DNA from: JALZBL01 sp040004775
GTDB lineage: Bacteria > Actinomycetota > Actinomycetes > Mycobacteriales > Jatrophihabitantaceae
DNA length: 5,529 nt
NCBI GenBank assembly: GCA_040004775.1
Contig: JBDUAD010000139.1
Span: 1-5,529, forward strand
Reading direction: 5' to 3'
The translations under genes were made by a program, and so were the position numbers. Position 1 is the stretch's first letter, and each line of letters opens with the position of its first letter. Shown here in pieces: positions 4,950 through 5,529 of this stretch. Under the pieces are notes generated by a model. That model saw only the letters and a list, made by a program, of their open reading frames with translations, did no database searches and was not told the DNA's origin.

Positions 4950-5529
4950 TCAGCGGCCGATCCCTAGGAGGGTCTCCTGCGCCATCGCGGCCTCACCGGC
5001 CGCGTTCGGGTGCACCGGGTAGGCGTTGATCGGGGCAACAACAGGCTCCATCCACCGCGTCCCGACCGGCTGGCAGGCGTCGTGACCGGCCGAGGCGGAG
5101 TACGTATCGATGTACCGCGCGCCCGTCGCGGCCGCGGCCCGCCGCACCGCGTCGTTGAGTACGAGTTCCTGGTGGTTCAGCCACGGCACGTCACCCATCG
5201 AAATCGGCATCGACGGGTAACACGTCGGCACGCCGGCGTCCGGCAGGATCCGCGGGTAACCCAGGATCACCACGGTCGCTCGCGGCGCCTTGGCCCGCAC
5301 GGCGGACAACGCCCGGACCAGGTGCGGGTAGGTCTGGGTCGTGATCAGGTCAGTGAACGTCGAGCCAAACTTCTGCTGGCATGGGTTGCCGAAGAGCGAG
5401 CCGGACTGCACGGAGACGGTGACGCAGCCGAAGAACGAGTCGACGAAAACGCTCTCATCGTTCCCGCCGATGGTCATCGTCACCAGGCGGGTGTCCTTGC
5501 CTACCGCGTCCAGCTGCGGCGCGACACCG
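4950..5529 (-). CDS. SGNH/GDSL family esterase or lipase, C-terminal part (N-terminus off the right edge)
   Basis: The frame enters from the right edge and ends at TGA 4952-4950, giving about 193 residues. GTG 5483 and ATG 5477 are internal codons, not starts: the frame stays open to the edge and reads QLDAVGKDTRLVTMTIGGND, the standard approach to block III. Landmarks are GGND (nt 5468-5457), VVILGYPRILP, then MEPVVAPINAYPVHPNAAGE with the catalytic His at nt 5012-5010. There is no Asp three residues before this His, as in the Streptomyces scabies esterase/S. rimosus lipase-like subfamily, where a Ser-His dyad can suffice. Four cysteines (GCV, NPCQ, TCYP, DACQ) fit the disulfides of these secreted enzymes. 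The nucleophile GDS block lies outside the window. It probably hydrolyses esters or lipids extracellularly. Confidence 0.88.
   Translation of the reverse strand, partial: GVAPQLDAVGKDTRLVTMTIGGNDESVFVDSFFGCVTVSVQSGSLFGNPCQQKFGSTFTDLITTQTYPHLVRALSAVRAKAPRATVVILGYPRILPDAGVPTCYPSMPISMGDVPWLNHQELVLNDAVRRAAAATGARYIDTYSASAGHDACQPVGTRWMEPVVAPINAYPVHPNAAGEAAMAQETLLGIGR

Noticed and set aside
4950..5483. GTG 5483 as the start of the right-hand SGNH gene
   Set aside because: The frame remains open to the window edge with family-typical sequence (QLDAVGKDTRL) before this codon, and the nucleophile block must lie further upstream.

Overview
The window is high-GC DNA with strong G/C preference at third codon positions. 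It carries IS21- and IS30-type transposases of the kind common in filamentous actinomycetes, plus two secreted-enzyme families (SGNH hydrolase, small secreted cupin) typical of Actinobacteria. I infer an actinomycete chromosome or large plasmid. Genus cannot be told from the sequence.

Layout. Positions 1-1310 are the right part of an IS21-family element: the tail of a probable IstA transposase, a roughly 107-residue accessory ORF, and a complete IstB AAA+ helper. These are joined by two ATGA stop/start overlaps and followed by a right end with a tandem 15-bp repeat. Positions 1311-1605 hold no secure gene, only a possible minus-strand gene start cut off by the IS21 end and some very short plus-strand ORFs. 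Positions 1606-3531 form one long plus-strand ORF that is a chimera. Its N-terminal half is an array of five complete helix-turn-helix (HTH) modules plus a sixth broken by a one-base frameshift. Its C-terminal half is an IS30-family DDE transposase lacking its usual N-terminus but with an intact catalytic triad. The IS30 right end overlaps the stop codon.

From 3532 to the right edge the recognisable genes run on the minus strand and look like ordinary chromosome, partly decayed. They are an SGNH/GDSL hydrolase C-terminal remnant (about 3640-3906), a short unidentified ORF (3979-4125), a secreted cupin frameshifted in a G-run (4147-4631), and the C-terminal part of a second, intact-looking SGNH esterase/lipase (4950 to beyond the right edge). 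A plus-strand coding-like fragment without a start lies at 4765-4949.

Together the region reads as an insertion hotspot: two transposons landed next to each other and the flanking secretory genes have decayed. The most unusual object is the HTH-array/IS30 fusion. A frameshift in the sixth HTH module happens to put the IS30 catalytic domain in frame with the array. It could be a debris-derived long ORF, or a transposase with an acquired multi-HTH DNA-binding arm.
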